DNA of 36,350 nucleotides from Spirochaetales bacterium (GTDB taxonomy: Bacteria; Spirochaetota; Spirochaetia; DSM-2461): assembly GCA_003247135.1 (NCBI GenBank), contig QKAW01000047.1, positions 1-36,350 on the forward strand, given 5' to 3'. Every line of letters starts with the position of its first letter. Position 1 is the stretch's first letter. Both the position numbers and the translations under genes were made by a program. Shown piece after piece: positions 28,201-34,795 of the stretch. The notes beneath the pieces were generated by a model that was not told the DNA's origin, made no database searches, and worked only from the letters and a program-made list of their open reading frames with translations.

Positions 28201-28769
28201 TCGTAAGAGATCTCTTCAACTGTTTGTAACTCGTGAGAAGTTCTAAAACCGTCAAAGAAACTTAAAAATGGAACATCTGATTCAAGAGTTGATAAATGCG
28301 CTACTAAAGCCAAGTCCATAGTTTCCTGAATTGAAGATGCAGCAGTCATAGCAAAACCAGTTTGTCTTGCACCCATAACATCTGCATGGTCACCAAAGAT
28401 TGATAATGATTGCGCTGCTAAAGATCTAGCTGAAACATGAAAAACTGTTGGGATCATTTCACCCGCGATTTTGTACATGTTAGGGATCATTAATAAAAGA
28501 CCCTGTGAAGCTGTAAATGTAGTAGTTAAAGCTCCTGCACTTAATGAACCATGAACTGCACCAGCAGCACCAGCTTCAGATTGCATTTCGATGATCTCTA
28601 CAGTATCACCAAAAACATTTTTTCTTCCGATTGCAGACCAAGAGTCTGAGTACTCACCCATTGGGGATGAAGGAGTAATAGGATAGATTGCTGCAACTTC
28701 ACTAAATGCGTAAGCGATGTGTGCTGCTGCCTGGTTTCCATCCATAACAACCATTTTTTTTCCTGCCAT
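25230..28769 (-). CDS. nifJ: Pyruvate:ferredoxin (flavodoxin) oxidoreductase, homodimeric
   Basis: Oxidises pyruvate to acetyl-CoA and CO2 and reduces ferredoxin; central to fermentation. At 1179 residues it is the full single-chain form. The N-terminal domain has MDGNQAAAHIAYAFSEVAAIYPITPSSPMGEYSD. Two ferredoxin-type clusters bind Cys691, 694, 697, 701 (CIQCNQCVMAC) and Cys747, 750, 753, 757. The proximal cluster uses Cys817, Cys820 and Cys845 and a later Cys (YSPCIAHG), with spacing matching the Desulfovibrio africanus enzyme. The TPP motif is IIGGDGWAYDIGYSG with EVYSNTGGQASKSTP. AAGGAAA precedes the ATG. It is flanked by a terminator downstream and a 17-bp palindrome upstream. Base use looks more constrained than its neighbours, as in a highly expressed gene. 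Confidence 0.97.
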   Translation of the reverse strand: MAGKKMVVMDGNQAAAHIAYAFSEVAAIYPITPSSPMGEYSDSWSAIGRKNVFGDTVEIIEMQSEAGAAGAVHGSLSAGALTTTFTASQGLLLMIPNMYKIAGEMIPTVFHVSARSLAAQSLSIFGDHADVMGARQTGFAMTAASSIQETMDLALVAHLSTLESDVPFLSFFDGFRTSHELQTVEEISYDEIKTLIKPEYIEKFKKRGMKPEAPIVKVAAQNQDVYFQGRETTNKHYEAVPGIVQKYMDQVGELTGRKYNLFDYVGAKDAEKVIILMGSGCDTAEHAVNFLTARGEKVGIIKVRLFWPFSAKAFIDAIPSTCKKIAVLDRTKECGSLGEPLYQNVVTVLATQGKHDISVIGGRYGLSSKEFTPSDVKAVYDHMDGKNTHNFTVGINDDVTNLSISVNEKFDVSSSKIRSCMFWGLGSDGTIGATKNSTKIIGHNAGLNAQSYFVYDSKKSGGVTCSHLRFGSDSCNMPWLINSADFVSCNQPSYIGKYDMLSPLKKGGIFVLNSDFGADKAFNHLTKDMQEFIIKNEIKFYNIDALKIAEAAGLGNKISTVMQSIFFKLTGLIPEAEAMQLLKDAVKKTFIRKGQDIVDMNWKCIDDAAAGLEEVKVPTTITESFTPPEFIPIKADTPAFIKDILRPVSLMKGDDIPVSKMSYDGTVPTGTSKFEKRGVAPTVPVWLHDNCIQCNQCVMACPHAVIRAAQITPADVAKAPEGFTTIKSTAKNENDLQYRIQVYTEDCTGCGVCVDVCPGKKKVKALEMKTLADVNATGEVARTTYFNSLPEVFEGVSLNTFKGTQFKKPLFEFSGACAGCGETPYVKLMSQLFGTRIVAANATGCSSIYGGTFPSIPYTTDKNGRGPTWGNSLFEDNAEYGFGMRLAVDANRSLLKVKVEAVLAAGTTAELTAALNTAMANWTSKDDEQFYNQKEVAKLLPAAIAAANGQVKEDLEKIKELCDYFIDKSVWIIGGDGWAYDIGYSGVDHVVSNNKNVNILVLDTEVYSNTGGQASKSTPVGAVAKFANAGMRNDKKNMALMCMSYGHVYVGSIAMGASRAQTQQVFEEAEAWDGPSIIFAYSPCIAHGINMSKSQNEMKRAVDSGYWPLFRYNPALPEGERFIWESKEPSESYQDFIRSERRYTALEKTAPEQAEALFAQAEVNAKRRWDFYKKMGEIM

Positions 28770-28812
28770 AATGTTTCCTTATATCTTCTGTTTATTTTAA
28801 CAAAAATTGCTT

Positions 28813-28829
28813 GTTGTAAATAATACAAC
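28813..28829. promoter_or_regulatory. 17-bp palindrome in the PFOR/mscS divergent promoter region
   Basis: GTTGTA and TACAAC arms with a 5-base spacer AATAA form a perfect 17-bp inverted repeat, 44 bases before the PFOR start. The TTGT...ACAA outline recalls redox-repressor (Rex) sites, but Rex sites are normally 18 bp with TTGTGA/TCACAA or TTGTTA/TAACAA arms. A repressor operator for PFOR is possible; the regulator is not identified. Confidence 0.35.
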
Positions 28830-28931
28830 TATTTAAAGGGGTTCGCAAGGGAGATTTGGAAATTAATATTTATTTATCCATTACTTTTTAACATTTTTTG
28901 ATAGATGCTTCTACAACAACATTGTATTGCG

Positions 28932-28937
28932 TATAAT
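28932..28937 (+). promoter_or_regulatory. Candidate -10 box of the mscS gene
   Basis: Consensus TATAAT 23 bases before the ATG. The -35 (TTCTAC, 17 bases upstream at 28909-28914) is poor. Placement relative to the start codon is reasonable. Confidence 0.4.
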
Positions 28938-28960
28938 AGACGAAGATTTTTGGGGGATTT

Positions 28961-30076
28961 ATGAAATTTTTTCAAGTAGTTATGGGAATTTTAACCAAAC
29001 AGATTCAAATTGGCGAATTTTTGATGCCTTTTAATACATTAGAGTTTTTATTAAAAATATTTGTTCCAATAGTTATTTCATTCATATTATACAAAATTAT
29101 TAAATCAGCATTAATAAAAGGTATAGAGAAGTCAAAATTACAGGATGAAAAAAAACTGACCTTTCAAATTTGGGCTAAACATATATTAAGAGCAATACTG
29201 GCTGTCTCTACCATCCTTTTTATAATTAATCTACTTGGTGCCAGAATTGCGGATTATTTAACGGCTATGGCCAGTGTTTTAACCCATCCAATTGTTGAAG
29301 GGATCTCTATAATGACAATTTTACTGGTTCTGCCAATAATTTATGTCTCTCGGCTTGCTGGTAAATTTGCAGAGAAATTCGCAAGAAGTTCTATTATGCC
29401 ATATTTAAAAATCAACTCAGGAACAAGTAACATGGCAGAAACAGTATTTAAAAATATTGTAATGGCTCTTGTTGTTTTATTCGGGTTAACATTAATTGGA
29501 TTTAACCTCTCCCTTCTCTATGGTCTTTTCGGTATTATCGGTATCGGTATCGGTTTTGGTCTTCAGAGCACTGTTGCAAACCTCTTTGCCGGTATGATCC
29601 TTCTTGGAACAAGACCTGTAAAAGTTGGTGATCATATTATTGTTGATGGTAAAGAGGGTGAGTTAACCGAGATCAGATTTGTAAACTCAATAATTAGTAC
29701 TATTGAGCACGAAACTATTGTAATTCCTAATACAAAACTGATAGATAATCCTGTGCATAACTACTCTTTTGATGATAGGCATATTATAATAAAAAACAGT
29801 GTACAGGTCTCATATCTTACAGACCTTGATTTTGCATTGGAGATTATGAAAAATGTGGGTAAGGAGTGTCCTTTTTTATTAAAGAGCAAAGAGATAAGAT
29901 CCAGAGTTGTATCTTTTGATGATTCAGGTATAACTTTGATGTCTGTTTGCTGGATTAAAAATTCCTACGATAAGTATGAAGCTCTATCATGGATTAATCT
30001 GGAAATATGGAGAGCATTTAAGGCAAATGGTATAGAGATTCCATATCCAAAGCTGGATGTTACAATGCTAAACTAG
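28961..30076 (+). CDS. MscS-family mechanosensitive ion channel
   Basis: Inner-membrane channel that releases solutes on hypo-osmotic shock; 371 residues. Hydrophobic segments lie at about 18-42, 70-95, 110-130, 158-185 and 185-215. The last contains the glycine-rich pore helix and following MscS signature (FGIIGIGIGFGLQSTVANLF, then GTRPVKVGDHIIVDGKEGEL). The soluble vestibule domain covers about 220-370 (ETIVIPNTKLIDNPVHNYS). A GGGGG run provides the SD before the ATG. It is divergent from PFOR and its 3' end is next to the convergent methyltransferase gene with only one base between. Confidence 0.92.
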   Translation: MKFFQVVMGILTKQIQIGEFLMPFNTLEFLLKIFVPIVISFILYKIIKSALIKGIEKSKLQDEKKLTFQIWAKHILRAILAVSTILFIINLLGARIADYLTAMASVLTHPIVEGISIMTILLVLPIIYVSRLAGKFAEKFARSSIMPYLKINSGTSNMAETVFKNIVMALVVLFGLTLIGFNLSLLYGLFGIIGIGIGFGLQSTVANLFAGMILLGTRPVKVGDHIIVDGKEGELTEIRFVNSIISTIEHETIVIPNTKLIDNPVHNYSFDDRHIIIKNSVQVSYLTDLDFALEIMKNVGKECPFLLKSKEIRSRVVSFDDSGITLMSVCWIKNSYDKYEALSWINLEIWRAFKANGIEIPYPKLDVTMLN

Positions 30077-30077
30077 A

Positions 30078-31268
30078 TTAGTTTTTTTCAAACAAAACAG
30101 CTCTATAACCTCTGAATTTTTTATCTTCAACAGGAGAAAAGCCTTTTGTCTCTTTTAGCAGCACATGCATAGGAGAGCTCTTTCCAATAAGAAAAAGTTT
30201 TCCCCCAGATTTTAAAAGATTTCTGGCAGAATTAAAAATCATTGTGTACCAGTCAGCCCCTGGGATTGGCTCAATCTGAATTCCTATAAAATCCAGACTT
30301 GTGGCTTTATGGTTTTCAAGAAGTGAGTCTATAAATGGTATATTTTCAGCTATGGAGTCAATTTTATCTCTGTTCTTTTCAAGATTATGAACAGTAATTC
30401 TGTTTTGAAGTGAATCTCTGCCAACTATGTAAAATTTACCAAGGTCATTTCCCTTTTTTATAGATAGGTAAACAGGAATATGTCCTTGTCCAGGATTTAT
30501 AAAAAGTGCCTTTCCTTTTAATTTATAGGTTGATAAAAGCGCCATTCCTAAAGTTGTTTCAAAACTAAGGCTATCGAAATCCCCTACATTATAAACTGTA
30601 TCCATGCTGTAGGAGTAATCATCAAATTCAAATTTCTGGCTATTTCTTATATAGATGTTAAAATCATCTAAATATTTGGGAGAGAATCCCCGGTAATGAA
30701 ATACAGTATACTGTTTATTAAACTCTTTATATAAGATTTCACAACCTGCATTTTTTAAAGTTGACTCAGCAAAATCTGCTAAAGTAGCCACAATAACAAC
30801 ACAGCACCTACCATTTTCTGTCAGAAATGAACCTGATCTTGATAAGAAATTTATAAGAACCTTCTCTCCAGCCTTTGCAGGAATATTGGATAGTAAAAGA
30901 TCAAATTTTTTATCAGTAACTCCATTAAGGGCCAGATCTGTTGAGAAATTTATCTCATCTATTTTGTTTAGTGCTGCATTCTCTTTGGAAAAGTAAACTG
31001 CAAGTGTATCTCTGTCTTGCAGTAGAACTTCATTAATATTAGGAAAACTTTTTTTTATTGATAAACCGATTACACCAACACCACAGCCTACATCATATAC
31101 AGACTTGACATCTTCATGATTTATCTCTTTCGCAACAGTTTTTAAAAGCATGTTTGTTCCGGCATCAATGCTAAAACTGCTAAAAAGTGCTTGTGAAAGA
31201 TTGAATTTCAATTTTTGTTTGTTGTAGTTAAGATCAACAATTTTGTTGATGTAATCTTTATGTATCAT
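30078..31268 (-). CDS. SAM-dependent methyltransferase with two tandem MTase-like domains (RsmC/RlmG-like)
   Basis: 396 residues. The N-terminal half has a good class I methyltransferase core: VYDVGCGVGVIGL (57-69; motif I Asp59 and Gly61/63/65), an acidic LLQDRD segment and LLSNIPAK (125-132) in the place of the N-P-P-F/Y motif of base-N methyltransferases. The C-terminal half repeats the fold more weakly (LFINPGQGHIPV, FIGIQIEPIPG, LKSGGKLFLIGKSSP). RsmC and RlmG also consist of two such halves, with the N-terminal half inactive, so an rRNA guanine-N2 methyltransferase is the best guess; here the N-terminal half looks the better conserved. Its ATG overlaps the EF-P stop by one base (TAATG), so it is co-translated with EF-P. 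Confidence 0.75.
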   Translation of the reverse strand: MIHKDYINKIVDLNYNKQKLKFNLSQALFSSFSIDAGTNMLLKTVAKEINHEDVKSVYDVGCGVGVIGLSIKKSFPNINEVLLQDRDTLAVYFSKENAALNKIDEINFSTDLALNGVTDKKFDLLLSNIPAKAGEKVLINFLSRSGSFLTENGRCCVVIVATLADFAESTLKNAGCEILYKEFNKQYTVFHYRGFSPKYLDDFNIYIRNSQKFEFDDYSYSMDTVYNVGDFDSLSFETTLGMALLSTYKLKGKALFINPGQGHIPVYLSIKKGNDLGKFYIVGRDSLQNRITVHNLEKNRDKIDSIAENIPFIDSLLENHKATSLDFIGIQIEPIPGADWYTMIFNSARNLLKSGGKLFLIGKSSPMHVLLKETKGFSPVEDKKFRGYRAVLFEKN

Positions 31269-31837
31269 TATTTGTTAATTCTTTCCTGGTACTCTTTTGT
31301 ATCTGTATTAATTCTGATGATTTCACCCTGTTTAATAAAGATAGGAACTTTAACAGTTAAACCTGTCCCAACCTTAACATATTTTGATGCTCCCTGAACT
31401 GTATCACCTTTAACACCGTCTTCTGCTTCAGTTACTTCCATATCCATTTTTGGCGGAAGTTTAACACCTAATGTCTCTTCTCCCCATCTTACAACACGGT
31501 ATGCATCACCTTCAATTAAGAACCATTTTTCATCTTCAAGACCATCGCAAGGTACTTCAAACTGATCGAAGGTTTCATTGTTCATAAAAACGAAGCTTTC
31601 ACCATCTGTATACAAATATTGACAGCTCTGTTCTGTTACATCGATTTCATCAATATTGTCCTGGGATTTATGTGTGATTTTTAATGAGGCACCACTTCTT
31701 TGATCTTTTAATTTAAGTCTTACGAATGATGAACCTTTACCTGGATTAACAAACTCTCTCTCAGTAACCAAGTATGGAATATCTTTTTCAAGAATAAACA
31801 TTCCTTTTTCAATTGCGCCGGCTTTAATTTGACCCAT
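31268..31837 (-). CDS. efp: Translation elongation factor P
   Basis: EF-P rescues ribosomes stalled at polyproline; 189 residues, normal length. The start MGQIKAGAIEKGMFI is typical, and the ATG at 31837 has AAAGGAA upstream, unlike the further ATG at 31876. The tip loop of domain I is NPGKGSSFV with Lys at position 34, exactly the residue beta-lysylated by EpmA in gammaproteobacteria. The three OB-like domains are present (acidic DMEVTEAEDGVKGD region, then GASKYVKVGTGLTVKVP and IRINTDTKEYQER). The EpmA gene ends 25 bases upstream, which strongly supports lysylation. Confidence 0.96.
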   Translation of the reverse strand: MGQIKAGAIEKGMFILEKDIPYLVTEREFVNPGKGSSFVRLKLKDQRSGASLKITHKSQDNIDEIDVTEQSCQYLYTDGESFVFMNNETFDQFEVPCDGLEDEKWFLIEGDAYRVVRWGEETLGVKLPPKMDMEVTEAEDGVKGDTVQGASKYVKVGTGLTVKVPIFIKQGEIIRINTDTKEYQERINK

Positions 31838-31862
31838 ATTATTTCCTTTAAATAAAATTTCT

Positions 31863-32804
31863 CTAGATATTATCACGGTAGGGAAATAAAATCACCCCCT
31901 GAATTTCGTCTATACCAAGTATTCCCATAATTAATCTATCTATACCAATAGCTCCCCCTGAACATTTGGGAAATTTCTTGAATAACAAGGGATAATTCAT
32001 ATCAACATGGTGTTCTACATTTGAAGATTCCTTAAAATAGTTTGTAACTTTTTCAGGATTAGCCTCTTCTGTATAGCAATTACCGCACTCTATTCCGTTA
32101 ATGTATAGCTCCCACCGTTCTGCCCATTGGGTACCATCTATATTTTTTGCCAGAGTTTTAATATCTGAGGGGAAATCTGTAAGAAACAGATTAACATCCT
32201 TAGGCAGATTCGGTTCAACGATATCAATAAATATTCTATTAAAGGTTGTCTCCCAATCATCAGACATATCTGTATAAATTCCCAAATCTTTTGCCTTATC
32301 TTTTAAGTTATTAATATGGTAATTCTGTTCCAGGCTAAAACCCGCATAAAGTTTAAATGCTTCATCCATCTCCATCTCTCTATGCTTTTTAGGAAGTTTT
32401 GAGAAGCTAAGTTTATTATTAATATCGTCAAGTAGTTCTATTGTAATATCCATTGTATCTTTATGATTAAATCCCATTGAATAGTATTCAATCATGGTAA
32501 ATTCAGGATTATGCTGTTTTCCTGACTGCTCAGAGTTTCTGAAGCACTTGGATATTTCATACACATTAATCGGGTTTTCAGATAAAAATCTTTTTAGCCA
32601 GACTTCTGGTGATGGTATAAGATATGCTTCCCGACTATTCTTAAAAGGGTGGGTATGAGCTGTTTTAAAAATATCAAGGTGTGGTTCAGGAATTAGACTT
32701 GGACTTAATATTGGGGTTTCTATCTCAAGATATCCCCTGGAATTAAAAAAATCTCGAATATTTTGCAAGATTTTTGATCTGTTATGAAGATTTTCTATTG
32801 TCAA
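31863..32804 (-). CDS. epmA: EF-P lysine ligase EpmA (truncated lysyl-tRNA synthetase homologue)
   Basis: Class II synthetase catalytic core without the anticodon-binding domain, 313 residues, which separates it from LysS. Motif 1 region is FFNSRGYLEIETPIL; motif 2 is YEISKCFRNSEQSG followed by HNPEFTMIEYY; motif 3 is CSGGAIGIDRLIMGI. EpmA attaches (R)-beta-lysine, or lysine, to EF-P Lys34. The TTG start at 32804 has GAGG six bases upstream. It is the first gene of an epmA-efp-methyltransferase unit. EpmB (lysine 2,3-aminomutase) is not in this window. A terminator of the upstream ferredoxin gene lies just before it. Confidence 0.92.
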   Translation of the reverse strand: MTIENLHNRSKILQNIRDFFNSRGYLEIETPILSPSLIPEPHLDIFKTAHTHPFKNSREAYLIPSPEVWLKRFLSENPINVYEISKCFRNSEQSGKQHNPEFTMIEYYSMGFNHKDTMDITIELLDDINNKLSFSKLPKKHREMEMDEAFKLYAGFSLEQNYHINNLKDKAKDLGIYTDMSDDWETTFNRIFIDIVEPNLPKDVNLFLTDFPSDIKTLAKNIDGTQWAERWELYINGIECGNCYTEEANPEKVTNYFKESSNVEHHVDMNYPLLFKKFPKCSGGAIGIDRLIMGILGIDEIQGVILFPYRDNI

Positions 32805-32825
32805 AAATGACCTCGTGAAATGATA

Positions 32826-32852
32826 TAAAAAAATCCGCCATTAAGACGGATT
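32826..32852 (-). terminator. Terminator of the ferredoxin genes
   Basis: On the minus strand AATCCGTC (32852-32845), loop TTAAT and GGCGGATT (32839-32832) form an 8-bp stem with one wobble, followed by T6 (32831-32826). It lies five bases after the ferredoxin stop and before epmA. Confidence 0.88.
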
Positions 32853-32856
32853 CAAA

Positions 32857-33030
32857 TTAAGCTTGCTCTATGCAATCTGTTGGACAAGCGTCCGCACAAG
32901 CACCACAATCGATACATGCATCTGCGTCTATTGATCTAGCGTTGTTTACCTCAGTAATACATTCTACTGGACATTCACTATCACAAGCACCACAGTTAAT
33001 ACAATCAGCTGTATTTACTTTGTAAGCCAT
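32857..33030 (-). CDS. 2[4Fe-4S] ferredoxin (first of a tandem pair)
   Basis: Small clostridial-type ferredoxin, 57 residues, MAYKVNTADCINCGAC at the N terminus. Cluster ligands: Cys10, 13, 16 and 20, then Cys39, 42, 45 and 49. An extra Cys follows each C-P pair (CPVEC, Cys24; CPTDC, Cys53). AAGGAG lies before the ATG. It should carry low-potential electrons, for example for PFOR and the aldehyde oxidoreductase. It is very similar to the gene at 33136 and probably arose by tandem duplication. Confidence 0.95.
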   Translation of the reverse strand: MAYKVNTADCINCGACDSECPVECITEVNNARSIDADACIDCGACADACPTDCIEQA

Positions 33031-33135
33031 TTAAGTTCTCCTTTTATTCATACAAATAAATTAATCTATTATATATTTAATAGACTTATGAAACAATAAA
33101 AAAATTAAAAAACCAATAATGAATAGATCAGTTTT

Positions 33136-33309
33136 TTAAGCTTGAGAAATACATTCTGTTGGACAAACATCCGCACATGCACCGCAATCTATACAATCGT
33201 CAGCAGCAATGAAACTGTGTCCATCTACTTCTGAAATACACTCTACTGGGCATTCGTCCCGGCAAGCTGCACAATTTATACAATCATCTGCATTTACTTT
33301 AAAAGCCAT
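33136..33309 (-). CDS. 2[4Fe-4S] ferredoxin (second of a tandem pair)
   Basis: 57-residue paralogue of the ferredoxin at 32857, upstream of it on the same strand with 105 bases between. Cysteines are at the same positions (10, 13, 16, 20; 39, 42, 45, 49), with the same extra Cys24 and Cys53. It starts MAFKVNADDCINCAAC and ends in ECISQA. AGGAG lies before the ATG. The sequence between the two genes is AT-rich and I could not identify a strong terminator or promoter there, so they may be one transcript. Confidence 0.95.
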   Translation of the reverse strand: MAFKVNADDCINCAACRDECPVECISEVDGHSFIAADDCIDCGACADVCPTECISQA

Positions 33310-33463
33310 ATAGTCTCCTATTAATAATTATTATTAATAGAAGAATAATATTTGTCTCTTATAAAATCAACTTAAATGAGAAAATAATTTGAGATTCAAA
33401 TATTATTGTATAAATTTTCCAGTAGTGTTATCTTTTACTAATCTTATTTTTTAGGAGAAACAG

Positions 33464-34468
33464 GTGGAAAAAAAAGTATTATTAACAGGTATAAAACCTA
33501 CAGGAGTTCCCCATTTAGGAAACTATTTCGGAGCTATTAAACCCGCACTAAGTATGGTGTCTAACGATAGTTATGATGCGCGTCTTTTTATTGCAGATTA
33601 TCATTCGATAAACACGATGAGAGACCCTGAAGTTTTGAGACAATATGTTTATGAAGTAGCTGCTACCTGGCTCTCCTGCGGATTAGACCCTAAAAAAGTA
33701 CTGTTATATAAACAGTCTTCAGTTATAGAAACTTTTGAACTTAATATTATATTAAATGCATTTACTGCCAAGGGTTTAATGAACCGGGCTCATGCCTACA
33801 AGGCTGCTGTTGATAAAAACAGAGAGAAGAATAATCCCGATGATCATGCTATTAATATGGGTCTATATACATATCCAATATTAATGGCTGCTGACATATT
33901 ACTTTTTGATGCAAATGTTGTTCCTGTAGGTAAGGATCAGGTTCAGCATGTTGAAATGGCTTGTGATATAGCCCAAGCTATTAATCATAATTATAATGAC
34001 TCTTTATTAACTATTCCTGAGTATGTGATTGATGATAATACTCAAACAATAGTTGGTCTGGATGGTAGAAAAATGAGCAAGAGTTATGGGAATACCATAG
34101 AGCTCTTTTTATCAGAGAAACAACTTAAAAAGAGTTTGAACAGAATTGTTACCAACTCCCAGGAAATAGAAGAGGTAAAAGATCCGGATAGTTGTAATGT
34201 ATTCTCTCTGTATAAACTTTTTTCAACAAAAGATCAGCAGGATCAGCTTGCTGCAAGGTATAGGGCCGGTGGTATGGGCTGGGGCCATGCAAAATCAGAA
34301 CTTTTTGAAGTTGTAAATGCAGAACTTAAACCAATAAGAGAAAAATATAATGATCTGATTAATAATAAGGATTATATAGACTCTGTTTTAATGGAAGGTG
34401 CTGAAAAAGCCAGAGAGATTGCTTCAAAGAAAATTTTCAGACTTCGAAAAGCTATCGGGATTGATTAA
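33464..34468 (+). CDS. trpS: Tryptophanyl-tRNA synthetase
   Basis: Class I synthetase charging tRNA-Trp, 334 residues, normal bacterial length. The HIGH-type motif is PHLGN (16-20) in TGIKPTGVPHLGNYFGA, and the KMSKS motif is Lys203-Ser207 (GRKMSKSYGN). The segments FIADYHSI and VGKDQVQHVEMACDIA are characteristic of TrpS. The start is GTG with AGGAG six bases upstream. The next gene starts directly after the stop, so they are co-transcribed. Confidence 0.97.
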   Translation: MEKKVLLTGIKPTGVPHLGNYFGAIKPALSMVSNDSYDARLFIADYHSINTMRDPEVLRQYVYEVAATWLSCGLDPKKVLLYKQSSVIETFELNIILNAFTAKGLMNRAHAYKAAVDKNREKNNPDDHAINMGLYTYPILMAADILLFDANVVPVGKDQVQHVEMACDIAQAINHNYNDSLLTIPEYVIDDNTQTIVGLDGRKMSKSYGNTIELFLSEKQLKKSLNRIVTNSQEIEEVKDPDSCNVFSLYKLFSTKDQQDQLAARYRAGGMGWGHAKSELFEVVNAELKPIREKYNDLINNKDYIDSVLMEGAEKAREIASKKIFRLRKAIGID

Positions 34469-34795
34469 TTGACTGAATTGTTTACAAAAGAAGAGATGGA
34501 TAAGGAGATAGAGAAGGGGGGATTCTCTCTTTTCTATCTATCTAGACCTGAGTGCGGAGTCTGTTCTGTATTAAAAAACAAAATAGAGAGTGTTGTTAAA
34601 CAGATAGAAAATCTTGAGATGTTTTATATTAATCTTAATAATGATGAATCTATCTCTGGGCAATACTCTATTTTTACTATACCCGGCATTCTAGTTTATG
34701 CCCAGGGAAAAGAGTGTCTTAGAGAAGCAAGATATATCTCTGTAAGTGATATAGAGACCCGTTTAAAACGGATCTCTGAACTTCTTATAAACTAA
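34469..34795 (+). CDS. Thioredoxin-like protein with CGVC active site
   Basis: Thioredoxin fold of 108 residues: strand FSLFYLSRPECGVC with Cys29 and Cys32, strand MFYINLNND, cis-Pro segment FTIPGILVYAQGKE. The dipeptide between the cysteines is Gly-Val rather than Gly-Pro, which usually shifts the redox potential, and the Trp before the motif is absent. No signal peptide, so a cytoplasmic disulfide reductase or redox partner. TTG start immediately after the trpS stop with only a weak SD, so translation coupling is likely. The 3' end overlaps the convergent MATE gene by four bases. Confidence 0.85.
   Translation: MTELFTKEEMDKEIEKGGFSLFYLSRPECGVCSVLKNKIESVVKQIENLEMFYINLNNDESISGQYSIFTIPGILVYAQGKECLREARYISVSDIETRLKRISELLIN

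Noticed and set aside
25676..28229. Several long open frames inside and opposite PFOR.
   Set aside because: They are shadows of the PFOR gene with low-complexity Leu- or Ile-rich translations and no SD.
28813..28829. A Rex operator.
   Set aside because: The palindrome is 17 bp with GTTGTA/TACAAC arms, not the usual 18-bp TTGTGA or TTGTTA form, so only an unassigned operator is claimed.
31863..32804. Lysyl-tRNA synthetase.
   Set aside because: At 313 residues it has only the catalytic core, lacks the anticodon-binding domain, and sits next to efp, so EpmA fits better.
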